A DNA stretch of 64,000 bases from Amblyomma americanum (Eukaryota; Arthropoda; Arachnida; Ixodida; Ixodidae): the NCBI RefSeq assembly GCF_052857255.1, contig NC_135497.1, positions 190,512,290-190,576,289 of the forward strand. The letters are read 5' to 3'. Every line of letters starts with the position of its first letter. Within the stretch, counting starts at the first letter, position 1. A model generated the notes under the pieces. The model saw only the letters and a program-made list of their open reading frames with translations. It did not search any database and had not been told where the DNA came from. This document shows positions 10,501-19,664 of this stretch, piece after piece. The position numbers were made by a program, and so were the translations under genes.

Positions 10501-11630
10501 TGCGCATGCGCAGTTGGTGCTTGGCGGCGGATCACACCACCTGCAACAGTGGGCAGTTAGCTCACAGTCCAGTTGGCAGGTTGCGATCATGTGACTTTGT
10601 CACGTGACCTAGGATGTAAGGGACGGACAAGGTCGGGTGACCTAAAATGTAACGGACGGACAAGGTCATGTGACCTAAGATGTAACGGACGGACAAGGTC
10701 ACGTGACCTAAAATTTAGCGGACAGAAAAGGTCACATGGCCTAAAATGTAACGGGCGGGCACGAGTATGAGCCATTAAAGGCTATGGCCTTAATATGGTA
10801 TTTGCTTTGCAACTGGTGCTGCTGCAGCTTTTAGAGAATGTCTTGTACAAAGCTGAACACCAATAACGAACTAGGAAAAAGTATGCAAAATGAGGAGAGC
10901 AGTAAGCTTTTCCCAAGAGAGCACCAAAACAATCAGCAACACATCATTTTCCTCTGTATGCTTTAAGCAGACATGGCCATTCCATATTTATTCATATATC
11001 AGTGCACCGCTTAAACCCAGAGGCACTAGCTTTCCTAAAACCGAAATTTCAAATTATGATACACAGCCCAGCGCAAGCTGTAAAATCAAACCTAAGCAAG
11101 TTTAAGATGCATGCCTTTCAATGTTGCCCTCACATAAAATACACTTCCAACGATTTGAAAGAGTTTACAGTGCAAGCATATGACACACAATGGCGCCAGA
11201 CTACCTCAGAAAGCATGGGATTGATAAGAAAAGTGTATGCTCCAGCACAAAGTCGTACCGAATGGACATTTAAGATAAAACTGTGTGAATTGGCTTCTTC
11301 TCAATTCTGCCCACTGGGCGCTTAATAAACATGCGGCCTGTGCTGTGGCATATATCGTGGTTCTTTACAAAACAGTAAAAGTTTATAGTAGTAAGCAGCA
11401 GCAGTCCTGCCTTGTGCGTACCTTTCCTGGCCTCGTTCAATTGCACTGTTTTTAATTTTTTAACATCCAAAATTTAGGATGGCCTTTAAGGTGGCTGAAC
11501 CAATTCACCCCTGGAAATACTGCTTTCTTTAAAACAAACTTGGCCAGCGCATTCACACATATAGCCTTACCTGATTAGCCGAGGTCATTTCAGCAACTGT
11601 GACGTCTGTGCAAAAGGTGGGTTTGCGCAT
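1336..11630 (-). CDS. FAM13-like Rho GTPase-activating protein, eight exons, 3' end outside window
   Basis: Predicted Rho-family GTPase-activating protein. Coding pieces in gene order are 11630-11571, 10096-9913, 6002-5793, 5491-5308, 4684-4504, 4074-3953, 2988-2936 and 1538-1336. They sum to 1197 bases (399 codons) with every phase matching across seven introns. The RhoGAP domain spans about residues 52-215. It has the arginine finger in EGLFRVSGN (R90), LLKLLFRELPEPL (125-137), a LPPSNFAVLKYL helix and the conserved Asn in VFGPNIF (N210). The segment before the domain (RIFGAPLDSLAQ) and the one after it (DLQGLKEQAV) resemble FAM13A/B rather than other RhoGAP families, from memory of the family. 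Family knowledge: RhoGAPs speed GTP hydrolysis on Rho/Rac/Cdc42. The tail after the domain is low in recognisable motifs, with a basic CKRKERR patch. The C-terminal conserved FAM13 region must lie to the left of base 1. The exact family name is an inference; the RhoGAP call is firm. Confidence 0.9.
1539..2935 (-). other. Intron 7
   Basis: AT-rich intron between exons 7 and 8. Apart from the hairpin element at 1933-2045 nothing was recognised. Confidence 0.7.
1933..2045. repeat. Hairpin (fold-back) element, about 47-bp arms
   Basis: The left arm 1934-1980 and the right arm 1998-2045 are near-perfect reverse complements (both include GGAGCGGACAGAC or its complement, and GTACAGTGC), with a 17-base loop. 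It lies in intron 7. The compact shape suits a small fold-back MITE. Confidence 0.8.
2936..2988 (-). CDS. FAM13-like RhoGAP exon 7 (53-base small exon)
   Basis: A 53-base exon between a long T-tract CAG acceptor and a GTGAGT donor. It encodes LIDDRCNQAIMYRVAKE, and split codons on both sides join cleanly to exons 6 and 8. No domain assignment is possible. Confidence 0.8.
2989..3952 (-). other. Intron 6
   Basis: AT-rich intron bounded by the GTGAGT donor at 3952 and the T-tract CAG acceptor at 2989. Open frames inside it show no domain or splice-phase support. Confidence 0.7.
3953..4074 (-). CDS. FAM13-like RhoGAP exon 6
   Basis: This 122-base exon was placed by phase. The acceptor ATTGTAG (right edge 4074) keeps the frame open, whereas the nearby CACAG acceptor would give an immediate TAA in the incoming phase. 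The donor is GTGAGT. It encodes 40 residues (ITGISVASMQ to PTLMID) that I do not recognise from other families. Confidence 0.8.
4075..4503 (-). other. Intron 5
   Basis: Short intron with the GTAAGT donor at 4503 and the TTGTAG acceptor at 4075. Nothing else is seen. Confidence 0.7.
4504..4684 (-). CDS. FAM13-like RhoGAP exon 5
   Basis: This 181-base exon starts one base into codon 213 and ends in phase 0 at a consensus GTAAGT donor. The FSEDLQGLKEQAVTNQVV stretch corresponds to the segment just after the GAP domain in FAM13 proteins. It is followed by an aromatic and acidic helix (YFIDHYNSIFEGD) and a Ser/Asn-rich tail. Confidence 0.85.
4685..5307 (-). other. Intron 4
   Basis: Intron inside the RhoGAP coding region, GTGGGT donor and CTCCAG acceptor. 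Nothing else is seen. Confidence 0.7.
5308..5491 (-). CDS. FAM13-like RhoGAP exon 4, C-terminal half of the GAP domain
   Basis: This 184-base exon has a GTGCAG acceptor and a GTGGGT donor. It encodes RRLKYLVEQLPPSNF, the helix AVLKYLCHFLSRV and the MTPSALGIVFGPNIF block. The Asn of GPN is the conserved residue that contacts the bound GTPase in RhoGAPs. Confidence 0.93.
5492..5792 (-). other. Intron 3
   Basis: A 301-base intron, the shortest of the gene, GTAAGC donor and GTGCAG acceptor. Nothing else is seen. Confidence 0.7.
5793..6002 (-). CDS. FAM13-like RhoGAP exon 3, catalytic arginine finger
   Basis: This 210-base exon runs from a TTGCAG acceptor to a GTAAGC donor. It carries the signature QEGLFRVSGN with the catalytic arginine (R90) and the LLKLLFRELPEPLVP helix. 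The short acidic and alanine-rich stretch between them (AEGDVAAAAA) matches the spacing of FAM13 RhoGAP domains. Confidence 0.93.
8110..9405 (-). mobile_element. pogo/Tigger-type DNA transposon, internally deleted
   Basis: The left end reads CAGTCGAACCCGCTTATAAC. The right end, read on the minus strand, gives CAGTCGAGCCCACATATAAC, so the two are imperfect terminal inverted repeats. TA dinucleotides at 8108-8109 and 9406-9407 form the target duplication typical of Tc1/mariner/pogo elements. At 1296 bp it is much shorter than a full Tigger copy, and only the C-terminal part of a transposase remains. It lies in intron 2 in the same orientation as the host gene. Confidence 0.85.
8198..8700 (-). 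pseudogene. Tigger transposase C-terminal remnant, frameshifted
   Basis: Read on the minus strand, one frame gives AAWAEVAATCVRNCFRKAGF (the 'NCFRKAGF' block near the C-terminus of Tigger/pogo transposases) and stops near 8597. Another frame then continues through an acidic stretch to SLRQLVYAKGLG and TSITDFFAKK, the usual C-terminal tail. The DDE catalytic core and the N-terminal DNA-binding part are missing, so it cannot be an active transposase. Family assignment is from memory of Tigger-like proteins. Confidence 0.75.
9469..9675 (+). repeat. SINE-like repeat, tRNA-related, copy 2 (family B)
   Basis: Collinear with 122-370. It contains CACAGTGGTGCAACGGTTAA (A-box-like) and GCTGTTTCAAATGCAG (B-box-like). 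It sits 64 bases beyond the right end of the Tigger element. Confidence 0.5.
9913..10096 (-). CDS. FAM13-like RhoGAP exon 2
   Basis: Codons 21-81 plus one base. The acceptor is TTGCAG at the right edge; the donor is GTGTGG, which is weak but the only phase-compatible site. It encodes a basic linker (ERVRKLLGSPLARRK) and the start of the RhoGAP domain (RIFGAPLDSL, then VPFVVVRLCQYIENTG), as in FAM13 proteins. Confidence 0.9.
10097..11570 (-). other. Intron 1 (between first and second coding exons)
   Basis: A 1474-base intron with the GTAAGG donor at 11570 and the TTGCAG acceptor at 10097. Apart from the minisatellite at 10598-10765 nothing was recognised. Confidence 0.7.
10598..10765. repeat. 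33-bp minisatellite with palindromic E-box core, about five units
   Basis: The palindrome GGTCACGTGACC or close variants begins at 10598, 10631, 10664, 10697 and 10730, exactly 33 bases apart. The units are separated by TAAAATGTAACGGACGGACAA-like spacers. The core contains the CACGTG E-box in units 1 and 4; the others carry single changes. Because 33 is a multiple of three the array gives a long open frame on both strands, which is a by-product. Confidence 0.9.
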
Positions 11631-11686
11631 CCTCAAGCTGTGACGTTACAATCGCAGGCCAGCCTGGCAGTCGCCGTCCACTGCAC
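11571..11686 (-). CDS. FAM13-like RhoGAP exon 1 (first coding exon with 5' UTR)
   Basis: The coding part is 11630-11571 (20 codons, starting MRKPTFCTDV), ending at a GTAAGG donor in phase 0. An in-frame TAA seven codons before the ATG makes 11628-11630 the first usable start. A plausible acceptor (AAAAGTCAG preceded by a T-rich tract) puts the exon's upstream edge near 11686, so an untranslated first exon probably lies further upstream (higher coordinates). The upstream edge is less certain than the donor. Confidence 0.7.
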
Positions 11687-14112
11687 CTGACTTTTAGGAG
11701 AAAAAAATAACAAAGAAAGAGTCCAGGTGAAGCTACAAAAATCACAAATGATGCTCTTGGAAGCCTACAAACATGTTAGGTAAACAACTAGCAATTGGTA
11801 TATATTACTGAAGCACAGCCACGAAGCCCGCTATTTCCAGCCCTTATGCCCGCAAAAAGATAGCACAAAAATTGGCAGACAAACAAAACACAACAGCATG
11901 ACTTCCGCACCAAGTTTTTATATAGACACAGAAGGGAATGATCTATTACTCGGTTTCCAGATCCTGGAACTGCTATACCAAATATGTGAGGACGTCTTCT
12001 TGTGACCTCAGTTTGGCAACCACCACAATGACTACTACTAAACGCGGTGCTAAGCCACATGAAGGCAGGCAGGAAAAAAACGTGATGCAAGGGCAGCTGA
12101 CAAGTAAGGTCGTATTCATCGGCACAATTCACTTCAATGGGAAGCCAGCTCAATCTGGCAAGGTTCCAGTCTGACAGCCAATGAAAAACAGAGCGTTTAG
12201 GCTCTCCTTCTTGCCAAATTGGAGAGGGAGAAACCTGGGTGCTGTTCATTCCAAAGCATGTGCATGGGCATTTAAGTTAATGTGGAAGGCACTAGCATCA
12301 GCAAGTGTGCACGGCACGAACTGACACCCCGTTACACAGTTTCTAGAATAAGTATTGCATTCAGAACCAAAATTTGGGGGAACACGGTGTCTTACTACCA
12401 TTACTTTTAAAAGGCTGTTTGAAGCCTTCACGAGCTGTCACTAGTGACAAAAGTCTACTAAAATACGACAGGTCTGCATGACAAGCCAGTTCACAACCAA
12501 AAATGGTTGAAAACATCTTTACTATTCAAAATTATATTCATAAACCCATGACAAAAAAGAACTACAATAAGAATGATCATGAATTACATGTAAACGCTCA
12601 AATATAATGAGCATGACAAAGCAGCAGCCCCTTACCAATAGCATCTGTCAATACTTCATCTTTCAAAACTGCCACAGCTTGCATACTATGTCCTTTCTTC
12701 TGTGCACCAGAAAGCTTCCATGCAAGAAATACTATCAGTTTTCTTTTTTGTAACCCCATGCCATGTGCTTGGGCCAGTATAAACTGCTCCTGCTCCTCCA
12801 TAGCAGCTTCCACTAAATTGTTCAGTTGATGGTTTCATTATAAAACTTGCTTTTTCGATAGCCGTGATGCTGGAAGTTGCTTTGGTTTCTGTAATTTAAA
12901 AAAATTGGCACAAAGAGGAAGGAGAAATAAAGATGACTTCCACATCACAGGCACACTTTATGCAATGTTTCCTCAAATCTGTGGAATGTTGACCACACGC
13001 AGTACTCTTATGCATGCTGATGAATTTGGGCACCGAACCTGACAGTACTTGAAAACTGCCCAGTGAAATATACGAAAAAAAAAGAGGACGGAATTACAAG
13101 TTAAGAAGTGTAACTACAAGAAGCAAATAATGCGGTACTACCTCAGGATACACACTTGACCTGGTGATCCTGCAAGATCTCCACAAAACCCAGTTCCACA
13201 AATACTAAAAAAGTTTTCACGAATCCTTACACTTTAGTCACCTCCTGCCATACCTCCTCCGCTCTCCAGTTCTGTGCTTAAATTGTACAACTTGGAAACA
13301 TAGAATGGCAATCATTATCTTTTTTTAACATTTCCACATCTAAAGCACCAGAAGAAGCACTCTGTCACTTGTATATTTAATACAAAAATTTCAGCATAAA
13401 CACATGGGACCTGTAAAACAACCAATTTACCAATACATCCACATCACCAACGAAGAAGGGGTGAACGATACATGTTTGTTGCTGGCCCCTCCTACACCGC
13501 ACAAACATGTATATGTTCGTGCATGCTAAGGGATTATGTAAGAACATATACTCACGGGTTTGCGTGACGATGCTACTATGACGAAGTGATGAATAACTGA
13601 TCACAGGAACACAACACACTTGGTGAAGCACAATAGATGAGTGAGTTACATGGCAACACTGAGACGGCACAAGTAGTTCCCTTCTATGGCTGCTTGAGAA
13701 ACCGGCAAGAGACCAACCGCAGTGACAGCATTCGTGTCACGGTGACTGCTGGTTTAAACCCTAGCGGCTCCTGAGGGCCTGCACTGTTCACGCCTTGCAC
13801 GCCGTCACCTAGACAAGACAGCACTTAGGCACACCGGGTTCTCCTGCATCAATGGAAAGAAAAGGAAAGAAATACCAATTAATGCCAGATGAACGATTAA
13901 GCAACTGCATTGCACCTGTGGCTTAAATGGCCCACTAAAACGGGGCCCTCAAGCACCCTCCGATGTGCCAAGTCAAAAATACACACTTGCAGAGCAATGT
14001 TATGCCCACTGATATGGTGCAAAGTTGCATCAAGTTACACGGTTCAACACAAGGCATAAAAGGACACTGAGGACAACTGCATCCACTTATTGTTCTTGGT
14101 AAAAAATTGAAA
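11687..14112. other. AT-rich upstream region, no gene recognised
   Basis: It lies directly upstream of the first coding exon. One minus-strand stretch (12813-12603) ends in a good GTAAGG donor, but its phase fits no downstream exon and the peptide is not recognised. No core promoter could be identified. Confidence 0.4.
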
Positions 14113-14413
14113 ATTGTTTTTTTGTGGAAAGGAAATGGCGTAGTATCTGTCTCACATCTGGGGGAACAGGAATGCCCAGTAAGGGAAGGGATAAAGAAGG
14201 GAGTGAAAGAATAAATAAAGGAAGATAGAGGTGCCGTAGTGGAGGGCTCCGGAATAATTTCGACCACCCTGGGGATCTTTAACGTGCACTGACATCGCAC
14301 AGCACATGGGTGCCTTTGCGTTTCGCCTCCATTGAAACACGGCCGCCGCGGTCGGGTTCCAACCCGGGTACTCCGCATCAGTAGCCGAGCGCCCTAACAA
14401 CTGAGCCACCGCG
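14113..14413 (-). repeat. Ruka-like tRNA-derived SINE, near full length, minus strand
   Basis: Read on the minus strand it starts with a tRNA-like head (CGCGGTGGCTCAGTTGTTAG, then CCCGGGTTGGAACCCGACCG) and continues into the shared body. That body has GATGTCAGTGCACGTTAAAG, then GGTCGAAATTATTCCGGAGC, and ends near GCCATTTCCTTTCC. It matches the copies at 15.5, 28.2 and 56.1 kb. Confidence 0.85.
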
Positions 14414-14419
14414 ATTGAT

Positions 14420-15518
14420 TCTCTGACTTTTTCTGGATGTGGCGCCGTTTGCCCAGCAGCAAAAGACACATTATCGCCGAGGTATTTGTATTTAAACGTC
14501 TTCCCAACAGCCAATTCAAACTCGTAATGGCCTTACCGAAAAAGACTGGCTGCCAGCGTTTTGAACCGAATAGCGTAGCCACTGGAATCCGCGTCAAAAA
14601 ATTGGCATCAACGCACACATTTTACTTGCTAAATCGGCCAGTGATGGTGACACCTGTATGTTGTTAGGTTGGTTTTGTCTTTTCTAGCTCATAAAAGCTC
14701 CATTTTCTCTTTGCAATTAGAACGCGGTACCCCATTAGTTACAAGCTAACTTCTATTTATACTCAGTGTCCCCCTTCAGGACTCATGAACGAAGTGCAAA
14801 GTAAAGTAATTTATTTGCTTCTTACAGCGGTTTGCAGTCTGAGATATGTGCTGTCGTACAGCAACCGCTCGCGTGACGTCAGAGGCCACTGCACCGGTGC
14901 CTTGCCTGGTTCCCACAGGCGGTTACCGGCCGCCGTCAAAGTGGATGGGTAATTGCTTCCGCAGGGGCGAGTCGTGAAGAAACGACGATAAGAATTAAAA
15001 TTTAAAGAAACTGCGAAATCTTAATGTTATAAATTTGTCCGGTTTTGTTGCACATTTTAAAAGAAAATCTTCGGGACTACACCGCTCATAACGGGCGTCA
15101 CAGAGTCCAAGGCATTTCCACCCTAGCATGTCTATCGTTGTCAACAAAGAGGTGCCATCTTTGCCAAATGTTGCCAGGCTGCATTAACCCTTTAACCACC
15201 GGTCCCGAGCTGTAATCGCCATGGGAGATAGTACCATTATCGGCAATGACAAGTCGCACTCGTCCGGCCTGATTTTGCGCTGCTCCCACCGCCAAAGACG
15301 AGTTATGCTGGGCAACTGCGTAGCTTGCAATTTTCAACACTAGAGGACGGTAGCTATCCATGAAAACCGCGTATTGTGAGGTTGAAAACACGTCATTTCA
15401 TAATGGAAGACCGTGCTGGCTAGCCTGACCCCAGAGCCCAAGTTCTGCCGATGAAGTGGGCTGACGAAGTCATCGAGGGCTTGTACTCTCCACCACTTAA
15501 TGCAATCTCTTGTGAACA
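14420..15518. other. Intergenic stretch between two SINEs, no gene recognised
   Basis: Mixed composition. A 97-residue open frame at 15391-15098 on the minus strand has no recognised domain, promoter or splice support. Confidence 0.4.
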
Positions 15519-15520
15519 CC

Positions 15521-15812
15521 CGCCACAGTGGCTCAGTGGTTAGAGCGCTCGGCTACTGACCAGGAAAACCTGTATTCGAACCCGGCCGCGGCGGCCACGT
15601 TCCGATGGAGGCGAAACGCAAAATGCGCACGTGTGCAGTGCGTTGCCACTGCATGATCGCCAGGTGGTCAAAACTATTCCGGTGCTCTCCACTACAGCAC
15701 CTTTCTCCCTTTCTTCTTTCGCTCCCTCCTTTGTCCCTTCCCTTACGGCGCGGTTGTGTCGTCCACCGAGATGCGAGACAGTTACTACGCCATTTCCTTT
15801 CCTCAAAAAGCA
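15521..15812 (+). repeat. Ruka-like tRNA-derived SINE, plus strand
   Basis: The head reads CGCCACAGTGGCTCAGTGGT with a B box in TATTCGAACCCGGCCG. The body (CCAGGTGGTCAAAACTATTC, CTCCCTCCTTTGTCCCTTCC) ends at CGCCATTTCCTTTCCTC. It is full length and moderately diverged. Family knowledge: such SINEs are transcribed by RNA polymerase III and mobilised by LINEs. Confidence 0.88.
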
Positions 15813-17438
15813 CTAATTTCAGCGCACAGCGGTAAACGGAGCGTGAAAGTGTGTCTAAACCAAGCGAAATGAACTCATTCAGAGCGAGTTCATTCCGCAG
15901 TGATCGAGTGTTACTGAAGTTTTCCGCCTGACACTGCACGAATCACACTATAAGGGAGGGCAGCAAATTTGCAGGGCTTCTCCCCGATTCCCCCCCCCCC
16001 CCCCGCCCCCTTTTTGCAGATTAGCGTCACCCTTGCAGAAGGAACGATTTCATGGCCGCTCCTATTTCCCTCCATGCATGCATGCACTTGGCCATGACTA
16101 GACAAATACGCGTTGCCGTCAAGGAAAAAATCGAAGAACTTGTTCATAACACCCGTGTTCCGAAAACTTTTGCGACCATCTTCACCGACACCACCAGCGA
16201 ACGTACAGAACTGGAATCATTTACCAGCACGCGGTGGCGGCACAGCGGTGCACGAAAACCCGGCGCTCGATCGCCACGTCAGTTCCCTTTGATCAAGGTC
16301 AGCCACTCAAAGTCAATCGAGCCATTTATGGCCCAAGCAAAGAGCTCCAATTTCCCCTTTGGTTAAAACCCGCCATGGGCGCATAAAAGAGCGCCCAATG
16401 CGAACCCCCGCGAAGATGAGTGCGTCAAAGACAAGCCCGAAAGATCTCGCCGTTAGGCAACCAGCAAACCGATCATAATCCGCCGGCTGTTCGCAAACCC
16501 CGCGCACGTCGCCAGCAAGCACGCGTCTCCGGCGGAGAAAGCGTATGTGCGCGGGGGGGAGAGTTATTGTGAACAAAGAGGCAGGCACCCGCGCTGCCAG
16601 CGAGGGGACTACGCAGCAGCCGCCGTCCCATCGTACGTGGCGCAGGCAACCAAGCCATCAAAGTTCCGGCTGGACGCTCATAACGCGATTACAGCCGGCC
16701 TCTCAAAGGTCCTCACAGCAACTGTTTTGTTTGTTTGTTTGTTTGTTTGAAAATATCATTCCTGCGCCATGTGAAAAGCGGCGCATTTGGCTCGGCGCTA
16801 AGATGAACTCGCGAATGCCCGAGCCCTGGGCGCAAAAGCATGCTCGAGGTGTAAAAGGCGCCGCTCTGGGATACCGCTCTTCTCCTCGTCAGAATGCCCT
16901 TATTAGCTTAGCTTTTGCAGCTACGTACACTTTCCGAGAGTGCCTGACAAAGCACGTGGCCTCGGGCCTCTCCAGATAAAATTTCTGGCTACGTGCCTAA
17001 CATCGAGGCATGCACATTGTTGCATGGTGAGGCATTGAGCTCTGGGGTGGGAAATATACATCCACGTAAATAACCGCGAAATACTGCCCGAGGTAGGTCG
17101 CTTTAGTAGTGAGCCTGTTTTTTTGACTGAGGAGTATTCAGCAAAGCAGGGATGGTGCGAGAGAGAAGAAAATAAATATTTCGTGCAAATGAATATTACG
17201 CGTAAGTAGTCGCCACAGCGTACTCCCCTCAGAATGAGCGCGGTAAGTTAACGACGAGCGGCGCGAAATGGCCGCCAGGGCGAAGTAGAGGCTCATGAAA
17301 GCCGGCCCCGCATCGAAGTTACACGAAGGACTGCTGCTTGTAGTGGGCGTAAACAGCAAGGAACAAACAGCCACAGTCCTCGGCACACGCCCCGGACGCG
17401 CGCGCCGGAGGGGATCGATCTCGGGCGGCTGGCGCTGG
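15813..17438. other. GC-mixed intergenic sequence with simple repeats
   Basis: It contains a C15 run at 15990-16004 and a (TTTG)n stretch near 16727-16749. No coding sequence is supported. Confidence 0.4.
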
Positions 17439-17470
17439 TGATATAAGCCCTGCGCCAGTCGGGCAGTAGT
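17439..17470 (+). promoter_or_regulatory. Candidate TATA-type core promoter
   Basis: GATATAAG at 17440-17447 lies about 25 bases before a GCAGTAG initiator-like sequence (17463-17469) and about 58 bases before an ATG in good context (CAACAATGC). It is in a GC-rich setting. Suggestive only. Confidence 0.3.
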
Positions 17471-17497
17471 AGTACTACAGCTACCCGGGCAGCAACA

Positions 17498-17641
17498 ATG
17501 CAGCGGGCACGCAACAGCGAGCAGCCGCCGGCGACAGCCGCTGGCTCCGGCGGGCGCCGGTCCCACGAGACGCAGAGCCAGTCAGCCGCGAGCTCCCGCC
17601 TGCCAGGACGCACTGCCGAACCTTCCAGAAGGCTGCCGGTA
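17498..17641 (+). CDS. Candidate first coding exon, unknown protein
   Basis: The ATG at 17498 opens a frame of about 47 codons (MQRARNSEQPPATAAGSGG...) that reaches a GTACGT donor at about 17640. The peptide is Ser/Arg/Ala/Pro-rich and not recognised. Support comes only from the upstream TATA-like box, the favourable start context and the donor-like site. GC-rich DNA readily gives such frames by chance. No downstream exon was found. Confidence 0.22.
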
Positions 17642-17659
17642 CGTGCGAGCGTATACCTG

Positions 17660-19400
17660 CTTCAAGTCGCTGCGCACCGACACAGCAAAAGCGCTGGCTC
17701 TGCTACGAAAAAGTTGAATGTTGCCGATCTTTTTTAGAAATGTATGTATCCCCCCGAAGATGAGAATGCGCAACACTGCTGTCCAGTCCAGCAACGTCCT
17801 TCAGTCCAGCATCGTTCCTTCGAGCGGTTCGCGCCAGAGGCACAACGGGCAGAATTCGCCCGGCTGCCCTAGGGTGCTTCAATGAATCTTCCTTTAGTAA
17901 CGTTGTATCAAGGCAGCCTGGGCTCTGTAGCGGGCAGCGCTTGGCTAGCACTAAGCACGCAACCGAAGGACGGCACGACGAGATAACTATAACGCCCTAA
18001 AATGGCGTCAAAATGAATCGGAGCGAGACTTCAAGAACAGGCGTGGAAAGGCGCGAACGCTTCAACGTACAGGGAAGTGTTCACGACGCGCGCGCGAGAA
18101 ACTTGGCGAGGAGCCATACTCTCACAGAAAACACGTTCAAACGAAGCAGGCTAACCTAGCAACCCAAACAACTAGATCCGTTCTCGCGACGTCGACGACG
18201 GATATCCGGAACTACATCACGCTGACATGGCAGCTGGATACAGCCAGTCGTCGATACCACAAAAGTTGACGAGGCAACGACGACGCGAGTAAAGCAAAGC
18301 TGCCAAGTAACAGCAGTAACCTCGGCCCCCAAACGCATTTGAGCTCGCCGCGCGCACGTCACCAAAATACAGACAGGCGAAGGAAGCCTATCGAAATGTC
18401 CCTCCTTCTCCCACAATGAATCTCAGGCAGCATTTTGCGTGTCGTAAACCTCAAAGCTATCTTCTGTTTGTTAAAGGCGTGCATATCTTGACACACTGCA
18501 GACGTCAGCCGACGACAGCGGGCAATACCTATTCACCCGAATGGGTGAGCGCACCTCGTGAAGTTACAGCCGCGGCCGCTCGTTCAGAATGATTGATCGC
18601 GCAGTCGTGCCGCTGTTACTTGCGCTCTACTAAGTAAACTAGCAACCGTGCACTCGGCGCCTCCCGCTGACTCATCGCACCGACGCGCGCGCGCGCACAC
18701 ACGGCTACCGACAGCCAGCGAGCGGTCCAGGATGCGAAACAGAGCGCCTCGTTTAGGCTGCGAGCGCCGTTTCAACGATTGAGGGGGAGAAGCGCAGCAC
18801 CAGCAGCAAGAACGCGTGAATGGCGCCAGCTGCAGCAAATGAACATGGGCAACAAAAGCGTAGACTCGTTTACGAGTGGGTTCTGTTTTGCTTTCCCTCA
18901 AGAGAAAGGAAAAAAGGGGCTTTTTTCGTACCGACGCGCTATTTATTACATGGAGTTTCTTTGCCCTTTCTTTTACAGATAGTAAGAAAAAAAAAATCAG
19001 GCGCCTGCCATTAGGTTTCGACGAGTGAACAGCACCAGCTGGTTTGCGGAATGATTAACACAATTATCACAAACACAAATAGCCGCAGTAACCCATGTAT
19101 GATTGGGAAGGTTCGTGGCTGAGGAAGGACTCAGCATAACGGTCCAGGTTAGAGCCTCCGGTTCGCATTCGGTTGCCCAAGTTGGCCTTCGCCGGAGGGT
19201 GGAGACGACAAAGGCAGAGTGGCCCCGAGCAGGTAGCTTTGTACATATGCGTATAGACCGTTTACAGCGCGCAGTTCTTCCGTTTGAGACCAGATGGCGC
19301 CACAGACGCGCTCGGAACACGGCGCCATTACGGGCCTCGTAAGTCGCCGGAGTGTACGCCTCGATGCAGTAATGGAAATATCGCGGGTGGCTGCCGAAGT
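17660..19400. other. GC-rich intergenic sequence, no gene recognised
   Basis: Several open frames exist on both strands but none shows a domain. An alternating GC tract (CGCGCGCGCG) lies near 18690-18700. Confidence 0.4.
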
Positions 19401-19415
19401 GTTCTTTCTGCGAAG

Positions 19416-19658
19416 ATGGGGAAAGGCAGAGGAAATACGTGCTTTATTGTGGATTGCAAGAATTGCGACAGAGAGTTAAAGGTGCAGGATGTGATCGTTT
19501 ACGAGCCTCACGGAACCGAACTGCACAAGGAAGTACTGCCCCTGTTCGCGCCCGTTTGCCATGCATCATTTCCGAACGGGCGAACGCGACAAACACGTCC
19601 GCCAGTGCTAGATGGCCAATATAGAAAGAAAGGTTACGATCTTGGAAAATCTGCGAGG
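19416..19658 (+). pseudogene. THAP-domain first exon, frameshifted remnant
   Basis: The ATG at 19416 starts MGKGRGNTCFIVDCKN, the kind of opening seen in arthropod THAP zinc-finger proteins. Further on, two reading frames together show the middle of a THAP domain. MHHF and GERDKHVRQC are in one frame, and KKGYDLGKSAR, which usually precedes VCSxHF, is in another. The last is followed directly by a perfect GTAAGT donor at 19659, where THAP genes commonly break. The frame changes and a TAG between them indicate decay. Family knowledge: THAP domains bind DNA and occur in host regulators and in P-type transposases. It could be either. Confidence 0.42.
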
Positions 19659-19664
19659 GTAAGT

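Noticed and set aside
12603..12813. Possible alternative upstream exon of the RhoGAP gene
   Set aside because: It has a good GTAAGG donor, but its phase (one base over) fits neither exon 1 nor exon 2, and the peptide is not recognised.
14390..14413. tRNA gene at the head of a SINE
   Set aside because: The tRNA-like head runs directly into the shared SINE body; the same applies to 15521, 56334 and 58120.
15098..15391. 97-residue minus-strand frame
   Set aside because: No domain, no splice or promoter support, between two SINEs.
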